DNA of 64,000 bases from Corbicula japonica (lineage: Eukaryota; Mollusca; Bivalvia; Venerida; Cyrenidae). The translations under genes and the position numbers were made by a program. The notes under the pieces were generated by a model. It was not told where the DNA came from, ran no database searches, and saw only the letters and a list, made by a program, of their open reading frames with translations. The stretch lies in contig JAZAYU010000019.1 in the NCBI GenBank assembly GCA_038501625.1, positions 8,653,285 through 8,717,284 of the forward strand. The letters run 5' to 3'. This document shows positions 1-13,062 of the stretch, in pieces (the stretch's first letter is position 1; every line of letters begins with the position of its first letter).

Positions 1-544
1 TTTATAGCCAAGACAAGATTTTTCTATTTTTAGTAACAGTGACCTAGTTTTTGACCCCAGATGACCCATATTCGAACTCGTCAAAGTAATTACTGGGGAA
101 CTCGTCAAAGTAATTACTGGGACATACGTCCTGACCATGTTTCGTGACAATCGGAGCAAATATGTGACCACTAGAATGTTAACAAGAAAATCCTATTTTT
201 AGCAACATTGACCTTGACCTTGGACCAACCGGCATGGGTATTGTACTTGACACACTGCCTTGTCATGTTGAACATTTGTGCCAAGTTATTTTGAAATCCA
301 ATGAGAAATAACAAATTCACAGCCAAGACAAGAAAATTCTATTTTTAGTAACAGTGACCTAGTTTTTGGACCCAGATGACCCATATTCGAACTCGTCCAA
401 GAAATTACTGGGACAGACATCCTGACCAAGTTTCATGACAATCGAGGCAAAAATGTGACCACTAGAGTGTTAACAAGAAAATTCTATTTTTAGTAACAGT
501 GACCTAGTTTTTGGACATAGATGTCCCATATTCGAACTTGTCAA
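1..544. repeat. HINE-like core repeat fragment, cut at the left window edge
   Basis: This is tandem-type repeat DNA with the recurring phrases 'taacagtgacctagtttttgg', 'gacccatattcgaactcgt' and 'gaccaagtttcatgacaatc'. It matches 13540-14083 without a difference by eye and stops matching at 545, where retrotransposon sequence starts. Other copies of the same unit (4640-5490 and 14084-14740) are visibly diverged. It is probably the interior of a Helentron/HINE-like element that begins left of the window. No coding potential. Confidence 0.8.
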
Positions 545-772
545 TGTAATGGAATGTAAGAGGTGTTATGTCATCCGCGGCATCATTAGGTTATGTATTA
601 AACGAAAAAGACATTGATTTTGCCTTTATTACAGAACACAAGCTGTTTCAGCATTCACAAGGGTTTTTATCTACAGTTAATGAAAATTATAATGACTTTA
701 CTTTGTGTGATCAAAATGTTGACATGTTTGGTTCATTGAAATGTGGTAAAGGTGGTGTCTCTATACTTTATA
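545..772 (+). pseudogene. N-terminal half of a non-LTR retrotransposon endonuclease, separated from its body
   Basis: Read from TGG at 550, the frame starts WNVRGV, the first strand and Asn motif of APE-type endonucleases of non-LTR retrotransposons. It continues with DFAFITEHKL, placing the catalytic Glu, and ends GKGGVSILY. It breaks off at 772 where a repeat block begins (caagagggcc). The complementary part of the domain (GDMNAE, SDHLPV) resumes at about 8069 in the long reading frame that ends at 11256. A stop (547-549) lies directly upstream of WNVRG, and 545 is also the edge of the neighbouring repeat, so the copy was probably 5'-truncated on insertion. The Met at 568 is not a meaningful start. 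The link between the halves is inferred from domain order and frame: the gap 773-8068 is 7296 bp, a multiple of three. Confidence 0.78.
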
Positions 773-1122
773 CAAGAGGGCCAAATGGCCCTATCGCTCA
801 CCAGATTCTTGGAAGCATGAAATGAAAGGGTGGAAAGAATTCCAGGAAAGAGCAAGTACACAGCTTTCTTTTCAACAATGTGAAGAATGGGTTTTATAGT
901 TTCACACAAAGATATGTTTTCACATTTGATAAGGTGATTATTCTACTTGATTTGCTGTGGTATTATAGCATTTCATACTGTTACACTTATGTATAATTCT
1001 AAGAAGGGTTTAGTCTTCAACCAATTAGATACATGCAGATAATGTTTTCTATTTCGAGGCACTAGTTTGGTTGTTATTAATAGAATATACCTTTGCTACA
1101 AAAATGTTTAACTCTTTTTTCC

Positions 1123-1232
<110 letters not shown>

Positions 1233-1869
1233 GGCTACCACTGCAGATCCTGAACAAACAACACAAATGAGCAGGCTGATCTAGATCTACACTGTTGGTA
1301 TTGCATAAAAATGTGTATACATGTATATGATGAAAGAGTTAAAGACTAGTTGGGTGAATATCAGGGCCAAAAAGCATAAAACTGGGACTAGAGACCATAA
1401 TTAGTGCTCAAGTATCTCATTCACATGAAAAATATGACATGCACAATTATCTAAACTGTATACTGAACAACTGTTGAAATGTCATGCCAAAATCTGTAAA
1501 ACTGTGGAAGTTAGCATTAGCAGATTTGATTAATATCTGCTTGTCTCCTAAAACTAATGAACTAAACCATAGGAAAAACATGTTCGCACTTGAACACTTA
1601 AAGGTGAATATATGCGAAAAGTTTCACATCATATTAGCCTGTCTTAAAATGAAAAAGTTATTTGTGTCATAATATTTTGTAAAATTATTCTTTCTATGAA
1701 AAAATGCTGGAATGATCCATATGAAGAACTGTTCAAGAAGTTCACGTTACAGGGTTTGTGACTGTTACATAGTGCTCATTTCAAGGGAAAATAATCAATT
1801 GAGCAACAATGAAAAGTATGTCATAAGTAAAAGTATGTGCATTTGAACACTTGATGATCATACATTGTA

Positions 1870-2046
1870 CAGTGAAACCCCTCTATAACAGAGATCTGAG
1901 GGACTAAGGGAAAGTGTCCTTAATAGCGGGTTGTCCTTAATTGTGGGTATAAATCAAGAAGAAAACAACATTTGCGTTCTTTAAAAACTTGTCCATAATA
2001 CTGGGGTGCCCTTAATATTGAGTGTTTGTAATGAGGGGTTTTACTG
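1870..2046. mobile_element. Short pogo/Tigger-like MITE with TA target duplication
   Basis: It starts CAGTGAAACCCCTCTATAA and ends with the imperfect inverse, GTAATGAGGGGTTTTACTG, flanked by TA at 1868-1869 and 2047-2048. The TIR matches the larger element at 2448-3650. A CAGT...ACTG terminus next to TA is typical of pogo/Tigger members of the Tc1-mariner superfamily. It is 177 bp long with no coding capacity. Confidence 0.75.
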
Positions 2047-2109
2047 TATTTGCAAGCATTTAAGGCAATATTTTCAAAATGGGTGTTCAGTTTACCTATA
2101 TTTTGTGTC

Positions 2110-2447
2110 ATTCTTTGACACTCTGTCAGAACAAGAGGTTGAATTAATTGAACAAGTAATTTCCATTTTACAGGCAACACTAAGTTTCATGTTAGAGTTG
2201 CATTTGAAAGGGATATAACTCATGAAATATTGAAACTGGAGGTATCATTCTTGTTGTCACAGATGGCATTGTTAGTGCTGATGATATATTCCAAGTACGA
2301 AGTGAATAAAACCAGTACTTTCAAAGTTATAGGCAACATTACGTTTCATGTTAAAGATGCATTTGAAAGGGGCATAACTCAAAAAATATTGAAACTGGAG
2401 TTATCATTCTTGTTGTCACAGATGGCATTGTTCATGCTGATGATATA
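2110..2447. repeat. Tandem repeat, about 160-bp unit (left part)
   Basis: The phrases 'ataggcaacatta', 'catttgaaaggggcataact' and 'attgaaactggagttatcat' recur with a period near 161 bp. The array is interrupted at 2447 by the TA-flanked element and resumes at 3651. Confidence 0.75.
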
Positions 2448-3650
2448 CAGTAAAACCCCTCATTACGGGCACTCAGTATTACGGACACCCCGGTATTACG
2501 GACGATTTTTTAAAGAACGGAAATTTTCTCTTCTGTGTATATGTAGTAAATAACTCACTAATACGGACACCCCGCTATTCCGAGCGCACCGCAAGGCATC
2601 TGTTGGGTACCATCTGTCCATCCGAGCGCACCGCAAGGCATCTGTTGGGTACCATTCCCATTCATTCCGTTGTGTCTTGTTGGGTACATTTTTTGCTTAT
2701 TGGGTAGTTTTAAACAAAAGAAATACCCAACAAAGGGTCAAATGAGGGAACGTCCGGTATTACGGACAACGGACGCAGTACGAAATTAATTTTAATGCAC
2801 ATTTTAGACCCGCTATTACGGACAATCGATCGAATCTGGTAAAGTTCCACTTTCTGACTGCTTCACGACATCAGTTTACGACATCGGTTTGCGACATACG
2901 ATCGATTAACGAATTTTTGATTAGACTCATTTGCAGTAAATGGTAAAGTTGCAAATTGCAATCAAAACAGACCTGTCAAACTGTGATTTACACAATTGAC
3001 TGGGGTACCTAATCAAGGTAAGTGGTAATGTCAATGAGCAGTTTAAGATGTTTGTATCTTTTAGTTAACTGGGCAATAATTGGCAGGTTTCGGCAATGAA
3101 AAGATTTGCTACTGATCAATTTGATTGGATGTTTTTGTTTGTAAATCAGTAAATAGTTTGATCAGTATGTATAAATTTACATTACAGGGCAAACACACAT
3201 CACATTTGGCAAGATAGAGCAAATTAAAATTAATTCTGTCAGCGCTCTCAATTACGGAGAACAGTCAAAAAAGACCAAGAACTTTGAAGCTGTGATAATA
3301 CATGTATTTTGATTTGCCTTAAAAAAACTCACCAGTGTTTATTTACTGTTTATATTGTAGAGCATGTATAAAATGAGAATAAGTACATTTTATTTGTAGT
3401 TTTGTATTTGTAAAACAAATGTAAAATTAAAATTAGTAAACTTACCTATTCTGTCTCATTTATAAAATTAAACTAGATATAAACGCCAATTAACACATAT
3501 TAGACTGTGTAATCAACAACAGATTAATTATGTCGAACCGAAGATGTATCGGACAGTGGCCGGTGGTTTAAACCCACAATTAAGGACACCCCGCTATTAA
3601 GGACACTATTCCTCAGTCCCTTAGGTGTCCGTAATAGAGGGGTTTCACTG
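2448..3650. mobile_element. 1.2-kb non-autonomous pogo/Tigger-like element with readable empty site
   Basis: It begins CAGTAAAACCCCTCATTACG and ends GTAATAGAGGGGTTTCACTG, flanked by TA at 2446-2447 and 3651-3652. The host repeat reads gctgatgata before it and ttccaagtatgagg after it. An uninterrupted copy at about 2278-2300 reads gctgatgatatattccaagta, so the insertion duplicated only TA. The interior repeats 'attacggacaccccg' motifs near both ends and holds a local duplication at 2583-2655 (ccgagcgcaccgcaaggcat). No transposase frame is visible, so it is non-autonomous or decayed. Confidence 0.82.
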
Positions 3651-4040
3651 TATTCCAAGTATGAGGTGAATAGGACACGTACTTTCAATGTTATAGGCAA
3701 CATTAAGTTTCAGGTTATAACTAAAAAAATATTGAAACTGGAGTTATCATTCTTGTCGTCACAGATGGCATTGTTCGTGCTAATGATATATTCCAAGTAT
3801 AAAGTAAATAGGACAAGTACTTTCAAAGTTATCGGCAACATTAAGTTTCAGGTTAAAGTTGCATTTGAAAGGGGCATAACTAAAAAATATTGAAACCAGA
3901 GTTATCATTCTTGTCGTCACAGATGTAAATTGTTCATGCTGATGATATATTCCAAGAATGAAGTGAATAGGACAAGAACTTTCAAAGTTATAGGCAACAT
4001 TAAGTTTCAGGTGAAAGTTTGGGGGACTACGGGGCGCCGC
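3651..4040. repeat. Tandem repeat, about 160-bp unit (right part)
   Basis: Continuation of the array at 2110-2447 with the same unit and phase, about two more copies. It ends near the GC-rich junction gggcgccgccgctgctgcc at about 4030-4050. Confidence 0.72.
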
Positions 4041-4639
4041 CGCTGCTGCCAAACAATAGGATCCCTAAAGAATTCAAGCAGACCTTTGGTGTTCTGTTAG
4101 TGAGTTTATATATTGGGGTCTATATGGACAAATATGATTGTTCAATAGTATAGTCATACTTAAGTTTAAAGTTAGGGCTTTAAAAACAGTGAATGAAATA
4201 CTTATTAAGCTCGATTTTCAAAGTACTATAACGTTAAAATGCTAATTCAGTCAGTACCTGTAAAAAATGACATAAATGTTACCTTATTCAAATCTCCAAG
4301 CTCTGTTGTTAAATTAAGTTAACACTGACCTAAAGCATTCCAGTTCAAGAAGGCACTCACAATGAACATGAGCAATGACCTCTTATATATCTTAACAGCA
4401 AATATTGCACCAACTCTAAATATAAACTGAAGATAGGTAAAGATATTGAATTGTAGACACTTAAAATTTTTCACTCTGCTACTATAGTGTTTGTTTCAAA
4501 TTTAATCACAGATCAACCAGCGAATGAATTGTTCAGGAAAGATTGAATTTTAAAATGGTATGAACTCTGTGTCAAGGTCTGGTTGATAACTGTAGAAGAA
4601 CACAATTAAACTCTTGAGTTCTGAGACCGGTATTGTACT

Positions 4640-5490
4640 CGACACACCGCCTTGTCATGGTGAACATTTGTGCCAAGTTATTTTGAAAAGCAATGAGAAA
4701 TAACAAATTTACAGGGAAGACAAGTTAATTCTATTTTCATTAACAGTGACCTAGTTTTTGGACCAAGATGTCCCATATTCAAACTCGTCCGAGAAATTGC
4801 TGGGTCAGACATCCCGACCAAGTTTCATGACAATCGAAACAAAAATGTGACAGCTAGAGTGTTAACCAAAAAATTATATTTTTAATTACAGTGACCTAGT
4901 TTTTGGACCCATATTCGAACTCGTCCAAGAATAATTGGGACAAACATCCTGACCAAGTTTCATGACAATCAGAGCAAAAATGTCACAGCAACAGTGTTAA
5001 CAGGGAAATTCTATTTTTAGTAACAGTGACCTAGTTTTTGGACCCAGATGATCCATATTCGAACACGTACAAGAAATCATTGGTACAAACATCCTAAGAA
5101 CATCCAAGAAATTACTGGGACAGACATCCTGACTAAGTTTCATGACAATTGGAGCAAAAATGTTACGGCAAGAGTGTTAACAAGAAATTTCTATTTTAAA
5201 AAGCACTAATGTTGTTTTTAGACCAAGATGACCCATATTCGAACTCGTCCAAGAAATCACCGAGACGAACATCCTGACCAAGTTTCATGACAACAAAGCA
5301 AAAATGTGACCGCTAGAGTGTTAACAAGAAAATTCTATTTTTAGTAACAGTGACCTAGTTTTTGGACCCAGATGACCCATATTCAAACTCATCTAAGAAA
5401 TCATTTAGACAAACATCCTGACCAAGTTTCAAAACAATCGAGGCAAAAATGTGACCGCTAGAGTGTCAACAAACTAATGCATAATGTACT
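4640..5490. repeat. HINE-like core repeats ('gtgacctagtttttgg' family), diverged copies
   Basis: Roughly five to six units containing 'gacccatattcgaactcgtcc' and 'catcctgaccaagtttcatgac', closing with a 'gaccggcggacagac' tract. They resemble the interior of the nested element at 13063-14829 but differ at many positions. Confidence 0.75.
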
Positions 5491-5642
5491 GACCGGCGGA
5501 CAGACAATAAAACTGAGACTAGAGACCATACTCAATTCTCAAGCATCTGACTGCCAAAAACTGAAAAAAATGAAATGCATGACCCCCTATTTATATGCCA
5601 GTTTGTTTACATACACTGTATACAGCTGAAACCTCTCTTTAA

Positions 5643-5838
5643 CCCTTTCCTCCATAATTACCCATTTTTATGCATCTGCGACAAGTGTAGATCCAGATCA
5701 GCCGGCAAATTTGTGCCATCTGATCAGGATCTGCAGTGTTTCCAATGGGTCAGAAATAACCTAATGAATCAAAAAGCAAACAGTGTAGATCCTGATAAAA
5801 TAATATGGGTGGATGTGCCAACTGATCTAGATCTAGGG
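5643..5838. mobile_element. TTAA-flanked MITE, piggyBac-like ends
   Basis: Flanked by TTAA at 5639-5642 and 5839-5842. The left end reads CCCTTTCCTCCAT and the right end is a decayed inverse (CTAGGG). Inside, GTAGATCCAGATCAGC near the left is mirrored by an inverted version near the right. TTAA targets with CCCT...AGGG ends are characteristic of piggyBac elements, and no transposase is encoded. Complete relatives are at 6961-7192 and 15051-15279. Confidence 0.65.
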
Positions 5839-6557
5839 TTAATATAGTCTGAACATTTTAAGAATTAGCTTTAAATTTGTTGTAGTTGGTGTTTTAAAGC
5901 GACATTACTTCAATTTAACCCGCTCGTGTATGAAATATTACATGTATTTGGAACTATAGTCACTAATTTGCAGCATTAGTTCGGGCTAATAAAATTTTAA
6001 TTTACTGAATTAAATTTGGTCCGCGCGACTAAAAACGAAAGTAAGATTTCCGAAACGTCACAGAAATCGAGATCGCGCATGAAGTTGTCGCGTCGTTAAA
6101 AATAAATGCTAAATATAGCTCCATTATATTTAGCTTCTTAAAAGTTCGTGAATGACAATTTAACAATATCATTTAAAAATCCCATCTATAAGAAAGAATT
6201 TGACCAGACCTTTTGTGTTCTGTTAAAGAGGTCATAAATTGGAGTCTATTTGGACAAAAATGATGTTTTTAGTGGTATATTCTTATTTATATTATTATAA
6301 TTTTAAAGCTGGGGCTTTAATTACAAACAGTGAATAAAATATTAAGAAAAGTCTGATATTCAAAGTGCTTTAAAGTAAGAATGTTGTTTACCTTATAAAA
6401 ACTCTCAGAGCAAAGTTCTTAAAATTGCATAACACAGATCTAAGCAGGAAAGTTCAGTAGGTCATTCATTGACCACGGACAAGAGCTCTTTCTCTCTGTT
6501 TTCTTTTGAGACAGTAGTTTGCTTGAAATTAATAGACTAAACCTTTTCTACAAAAAT

Positions 6558-6800
6558 GCTTAACCTTTTCCTCCATATATATACTTTTTTTCAATGGACA
6601 ATCAGTGTAGATCCAGATCAGTCAGCATATCCCTTTTGCTAAACAAAATCTACACTGTTAGCTTTTTTATTTGTTCAGTTAATTCTGACTAAAATTCAAC
6701 CAGTGCAGATCCTGAATAGACTACATAAATAAGCCAGCTGATCTGGATTTACACTGTTGGCATAGCAAAAAAATATGTACGAGTGGAAAGAGTTTGGTCA
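6558..6800. repeat. Diverged relative of the TTAA MITE
   Basis: It contains ccttttcctccatatata, tgtagatccagatcag and an inverted tgatctggatttacact. The terminal TTAA duplication is not clean on the right. A similarly diverged copy is at 12848-13060. Confidence 0.55.
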
Positions 6801-6960
6801 AGATCAGGGCTAAAGACAATAAAACTGAGACTAGAGACCATACTCAATTCTCAAGCAAATGACTGCTGAAAACTGATACTAGTCTTAGAAAAAAATCACA
6901 TGCTGGAGTTCTGAGACCTCCAATTAACTAGCCATTTTTTATACATACACGTACAACATA

Positions 6961-7192
6961 ACCCTTTCCTCCTTATATACGCATTTTTACGCAGGTGGAA
7001 CAAGTAGATCCAGATCAGCTGGCACATTCCTGCCGTCTGATCAGGATCTGCACTGGTCCCATTTTAGTTAGAAATAACCTAATACATAAAAAAGCGAACA
7101 GTGCAGATCCTGATCAGATTGTTTGGATGTGCCGGCTGATCTGGATCTACACTGTTCGCCCATGCAAAAAGTTGTGTATATGGATGAAAGGG
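6961..7192. mobile_element. TTAA-type MITE, second copy
   Basis: CCCTTTCCTCC on the left and GGATGAAAGGG on the right are inverse ends. The right flank is TTAA (7193-7196); the left flank is ATAA, one substitution away. The interior carries the inverted pair tagatccagatcagc / gctgatctggatctac. Confidence 0.68.
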
Positions 7193-8068
7193 TTAATATA
7201 GTCTGAACATTTTGTGAATGTACTTCAAATTTGTTGTTGTTGTTGTTGTTGCTTTACTTACAAATTTGAACAAAATATTCACAAAAGCCCATGTTCAGTG
7301 CTATAAATTACAAATGATTATTTCATAGAATATGTCAAAATTTACCCTATAAAAACTTCCAGAGCAAAGTTCTTAATATTGCATAACACAGATCTAAGCA
7401 GGAAAGTTCAGTAGGTCATTTAATATGACCAGCAACCAGAGCATTGAACTCCATAATGCATTCTTATACATCTTAATATAGCTGAAGACAGGTAGAACTA
7501 TTGAAATTTTGTCACTTAAAATTTTCACTCTGCTACTAAAATTTTTGTTTCAAATTTTATCACTGAACAACCAGTGAATGAATTGTTCAGGAAAGATTGA
7601 ATTTTTAGATGGTATAAAGTTTGTGCCAAAATCTGGTTGATAACTATAGAAAATCAAAGGTTAAAAACAGAATTTAAAAGAAAAAAATTTTGAAAACCCC
7701 AGGGCGGGGCCCCTGGGCAATTCAAGAACATGATTTTAATAATTTGAGTAGAGATCATTAATATCAATATTCATACCAAATTTGATGACAATCAGATAAA
7801 AAATGTGACCTCTATTGCATTAACAAAATTTTTGCTTTAATCTGACCTAGTGACCTAGTTTTTGACCCAAGATGACCCAGTTTCAATAGGGGTCATCACA
7901 CCACCAAGAGAAACATTCTGACCAAGTTTGATGAAAATCGGTTGAAAACTGTGGCCTCTATCGCGTTAACAAAGAAAATGTTGACGGACGACGGACGCCG
8001 GACGACGGACATCTGGTGCCCCTCTGATCACAATAGCTCACTCAGAGCCTTCGGCTCTGGTGAGCTAA

Positions 8069-11000
8069 AAAAGGATCTTTCATTTTCTGTAAAGAAACTG
8101 GAAGAAATTTCGGATGAGAGAATCTCAGGTATAGAAATATTTTGTAAAGAAAATGTTATTATTTACGCATTTTGTGTATACTTACCATCAGCTAATTATC
8201 CATTAGATCTTTATGTTGAATACTTGGTTACGCTTCAAGCAATCGTTAATACTTACGCAGATTCTGGAATTGTCATCCTTCTTGGAGACATGAATGCAGA
8301 AATCTTACAAAATCAGACCAAGTCAGCGGTCAATAGAGACTCTACCTTTACAAAGTTCCTTATTGATAATAATATGTTCTCACTTGCCCTTTCGCATTTT
8401 CGCCAAGGTCCGGCTTACACATTTAAAACTATGGAAAAAATGCTAGATCATATAATTATGCACGCCTATGACATAGAACTTGTATCGCTCTTTGAGATCT
8501 TGTCTGATGACATTTTTGAAGTATCCGATCATCTTCCAGTTTTAACCGTGATAAAAATTCCAATCACTATGATCAATATTTTTAGTAATCGGAACAATTA
8601 TGCTTGGAATAAATTAAACGAAACACATATCGAAAACTATCAAAACAGTCTAGCGTCGCGATTAAAATATATCGATAATCGTGACGTTGATACAATGTAT
8701 GACGAAATAGTCGAAATCATAACTAAAGCAAGCAATGAATCATTACCAATGTCAAAATACAACAAACATGCTAACACTTATTGGACGAAAGACGTCAAAG
8801 ACGCACACACTAAGCAACGAGCCGCGAGAAGGGCGTGGATAGATAAAGGGCGTCCGCGTGGACCGCAACATGATACCTTTATTCATTACAAACGCGCAAA
8901 AAGATTTTTCATTAAAACACAATCGAATGCCATATCGGATATCGAAACCAATTTTCTGAAACAGCTCAACGAAGCTGCGGAATGTGATAATAAATTATTT
9001 TGGAATATGATAAAAACGAAAAAAGGCCGAAAAACTCTAACATGTACTCAAATAGAAAGCAGTAAAGGGATCACGAGAGACCCTATAGAAATAACACAAA
9101 CATTCGAAGATTTCTATCAAAAGTTATACACGCCGCTTAAAGACAACAATTTTGACGAGCAATTTAAAATAGACGTAGAAAATGCAACTAAAGAAATTAG
9201 AATTATCAACCCTTTACTAAAAAACTCCCCGGAATTCCTCCCCCTGTTAACAACGTATGATCTGCAAAAACACGCAAAAACAATAAAAATGAGAAAAGCT
9301 CCTTCTTTCGACTATATTTATAATGAACACATTAAATATGGCGGTTATGACCTATTAGTCGCTCTAACAAATCTCTTTAATATGATTATTGCTAAAGGCA
9401 AACTGCCGCAGAAATGTAAAATGGGTTTAATAATTCCAGTCTACAAAAATAATGGAAAATCGAGATCCGATCCGAAAAACTACAGACCAATAACATTATT
9501 GCCTGTAATTTACAAACTTTTTGAAAAGATTTTACATGAATGTTTAAACACATGGATAATCGATAATAAAATACCATTCCCAAATAGTCAACAAAACGCC
9601 TATCAAAAGAATACTGATGCAATAACTGCTTCTTTCAATTTACAAGAAACAATATATCACCAAAGAGAGCTTGGTAGTAGGGTCTACATGTGTACACTTG
9701 ACACACGCCAAGCCTTTGATACCGTCTGGCTTGAGGCTGTATTCCTTAAACTTTATAAATTAGGCGTTACAGGAAAGTTATGGACTTTAATTGTAGACGC
9801 ACACAGCGAAATGGAAAGCTGTGTTGTATCAAACGGCATACAGTCACGATTTTTCTCGGTTCTACAGGGCATCCGTCAGGGAGGGATCCTATCAACTTGG
9901 ATATATAAATTGTTTATCGATGAACTATTAACGGAACTTGAAAGTAGCAGACTAGGAACATTTATAGCGGGACTTGTAACCGGTAACACTACTCTAGCGG
10001 ACGACGTCGCCCTATCCGCGCTCTCTCCGGCGAACTTGCAATCAATGTTAAATATTACTTTCTCATATACCCAGAGATATCGTTATTTAATTAATCCGTC
10101 GAAAAGTGGCGTCCTGGTATTTGGAAACAAATTAAATCAACAAAATAAATCAAAATTTACATTTACCCTCGGGCAGGATAAAATAGAATACGTAAACGAA
10201 ACAAAGCATTTGGGAATTTATTTAAACAATAAGCTAAACGACAATGATAAGGTGAATAATGCATTGAAAAGTGGTAAATCGGCCCTTTATTCTTTGATGT
10301 CAATGCACATAAATTCAAAGTATATTAACCCACTTGTATCAGCATCTCTTATTAACGCAGTTTGTATCCATACACTTCTTTTTGGCTGCGAATTATGGTC
10401 GAATTTAACTAAAAACGAATTTGATAAATTAGAAAGGTTTTTGCGGTTAGCGGCAAAAAATGTTCAACATTTTAAAACCCGAACACGAACCGATATGTGT
10501 CTAAGTATGCTGGGATGGAAAGATATTGCATCTCGAATAGAACTTAGAAAACTTTGCTTCTTAGCGAGGATATGTAACATGCCCTATACTTGCCTCACTA
10601 AACGTATTTTTAACATAAGGTTGTCCCAGTTTGTGTGGTCCACAAATAACAAACAAAAAGGTTTTATTCCTGATATCGTAAACATTCTCACTAAATATAA
10701 TTTAACGACATATCTTATCGACTACATCTACTCGGGTCATTTTGAGAACAAACAATCGTGGAAAAAAATCTGTTACTCTAGAGTCTTAGAAATATATACA
10801 GAAAACTGGAAGAACAGAATGTCATCTGACAATGATTTCTCGAGATTTCGATTTTTACATACAAATATCGAAAAGGCTATTCTGTGGGAAAGTGCCACTG
10901 ATTTCGAAAGTCTTTCAGATGCTTTTATAATAAGTAAAATTTGGGTAAACACAATTAAAAATGTTCAAAAATGCAAATTATGCGACTTTATTGGAAATGA

Positions 11001-11256
11001 AATTCTTAAACACTGTACCACGGAATGCACTAAACTAGAAGAGGAAAGGCAATTATTTTACCATAAAATTCAACAAAAGTTTGGTACCAGCGTTATCTAT
11101 GAATTAAACTCAGAATCTAGCGAAACTAAATTTCAAATAATGATTGGTAGACGATTAAAATTCACGCTTGATAAGAACATCAACAAACACTTTCTTAGAA
11201 TAGCCATTAAGTTTGTTTTACAATGCATTCAATTTGCAGTTGAGAATGAACACTAA
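8069..11256 (+). CDS. Non-LTR retrotransposon ORF: endonuclease remainder, reverse transcriptase, Cys-His tail
   Basis: The open frame formally begins at ATG 7942, but its first 42 codons are read through the end of the inserted repeat, so I start the element at 8069. Numbered from 7942: GDMNAE (115-120) and SDHLPV (195-200) are the catalytic Asp/Asn and His motifs of an APE-like endonuclease. RT motifs follow: NYRPITLLPVIYKLFEKIL (about 512-530), LDTRQAFDTVW with the first catalytic Asp (about 585-595), GIRQGG (about 641), and LADD (about 685) replacing the usual F/YADD but keeping both Asp. A Cys-Cys-His-Cys cluster, CKLCDFIGNEILKHCTTEC, lies at about 1011-1029. It would nick DNA and reverse-transcribe its own RNA. 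The frame is free of stops for over 1000 codons, so insertion was recent, but the N-terminal endonuclease half is displaced to 545-772, so this copy should be inactive. Clade not assigned. Confidence 0.9.
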
Positions 11257-11754
11257 TTATGAAAGTCAAGCCTGTCTTCAAAGACCATTTTCATTCAAAT
11301 TAAAGAGGTCGTTGAAAGCAGGTTGTCCTTGTTCACGGGTTAACTTGTTCAATCCCTAGTTTGAATAATTGTTCAAGTTGTCCGTGGAAAAGAACTGGCT
11401 TTTATTGAGAGGTAGTTTTTATTTGTAAGTGGTACACGTATATAGCAGAGATTGGCCTGTCTATTGATTTATGTATGTTAAATAATGTCGTAACATTCAT
11501 TTTATATAAATAAAACAAAAGTCATCTGTCATGCATATGCAATATATAATATGTTCAGCTGCCTGTATATATTTATGTTGTTAACTATCAAATACCATGT
11601 TGTATCTCACCCTCATTTCTCATGTTTCACCTCTTTATATCAAATATTGTATATCTTATATTTATATTTCATACTTATATTTCATCTGCACATGTATATA
11701 TGTTAATTGTTTATTGTTATAATCACAGAAATGTGGAAATAAAGAGAATATATC
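11257..11754 (+). mobile_element. 3' untranslated tail of the non-LTR retrotransposon
   Basis: AT-rich, non-coding sequence after the ORF stop, with AATAAA at about 11738. The boundary near 11754 is set by where a different repeat (agttatggttcttggcatac) starts in mid-unit. No poly-A tail or clean target duplication is visible. Confidence 0.55.
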
Positions 11755-12125
11755 AAAATGAAAGTTAGAGTTATGGTTCTTGGCATACACACTCGGGACA
11801 TGATGATGAACAAGTGTGCCAGGTTTCAAAGCTGTAGTATAAGTTGTATTGAAGTTATGTGTCTGTACATTAGCTTGCACGCAAACTTTAACCTGAAATT
11901 CTAAGTCGAAAAAGGGCCATAATTTGATCAAAATGAAAGTTAGAGTTATGGTTCTTGGCATACATACTCGGGACATCATGATGAACAAGTGTGCCAAGTT
12001 TTAAAGCTGTAGCTATAGTAGTTTTTAAGATATCAGTAGGTTGCACGCAAACTTTAACCAAAGCGGGACGCCGACGCCCAAGTGAGTACAATAGCTCGAC
12101 ATATTCTTCGAATAGTCGAGCTAAA
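11755..12125 (+). mobile_element. 3' fragment of a HINE-like element, same family as 40012-43316
   Basis: About two core units (gagttatggttcttggcata, cttgcacgcaaactttaac), then a 3' terminus: a CTCGAC...GTCGAG hairpin containing tatTC-TTC-GAATA, followed by CTAAAAATG. The same terminus closes the element ending at 43316. Its left part is missing, cut by the retrotransposon. Confidence 0.72.
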
Positions 12126-12536
12126 AATGTGACATTGGTACTTGCCATCATGGTGAACACATGTTCAAAGTTTCAAAGCTGAAACATCAGTAGTATTAAA
12201 GTTTAAGGGCTTGTACCTGTTTGAACACAACATGGTCAAGGTCAACTTGAACATGGTCAAGCTAAAAACCAACATGTTTCTTTGACAAATCAATACCTGC
12301 TTTTGAAACAAGGTTTTTTTTTACACGTTTAAGTATAGTCAGCAAAGAAGTTAAGTCATTCTCAGATATCTCAAGATTTTAAGAACAAAAGAAAAATCAA
12401 ACTGATTTTTATTTAATCCATTAGATGCATGTATTCACTTTAAAAAGGTGTTTCAAAAACAATTTCAGCACTAGCTTTTTCTTATATGTAGCACTGTGTT
12501 ATTTAACTTTCCTTAAAGACGATTGCTACAGTTAAA
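12126..12536. other. Unassigned non-coding stretch
   Basis: AT-rich sequence with no supported coding frame. The first 100 bases weakly resemble HINE core repeats (aaagtttcaaagctg). Nothing else recognised. Confidence 0.5.
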
Positions 12537-13062
12537 CAAGAGGGCCAATAGACCTATCGCTCACCAGATTCTTGGATTCATGAAATGAAAGGTAGAAAAT
12601 TATTCAAGAAAATAACAAATACACAGCTGACTTATAGCATCACACAAAGATGTGTTTTCACATTTCATGAGATGACGATTCTACTTCATTTGCTGGTGTA
12701 TTATAGCATTTCATACTGTCACACTTGTGTTTAATTCCAAGAAACCTCTAGTCTTCAATCCATTACATAAATGCAAATAATCTGTTTTCTTTTGAGGCAG
12801 TAGTTTGGTTGAAATTAATAGAATATAGCTTTTCCTACAAAAATGCTCAACCCTTTCCTCCATATATATATATACCTTTATAGCGTGGACAAACAGTGTA
12901 GATCCAGATCAGCCAGCATATCCCTACCATCTGAACAAAATTTACACTGTTAACTTTTTTATTTGTTCAGTTACTTCTGACTAAAATGCAACCAGTGCAG
13001 ATCCTGAACAGACGACACAAATGAGCCACCTGATCTGGATCTACACTGTTGGAATTGCATAA

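Noticed and set aside
7942..8068. ATG at 7942 as the true start of the retrotransposon protein
   Set aside because: The first 42 codons lie in the end of an inserted repeat (GACGGACG run and hairpin) and have no endonuclease features; the missing half is at 545-772.
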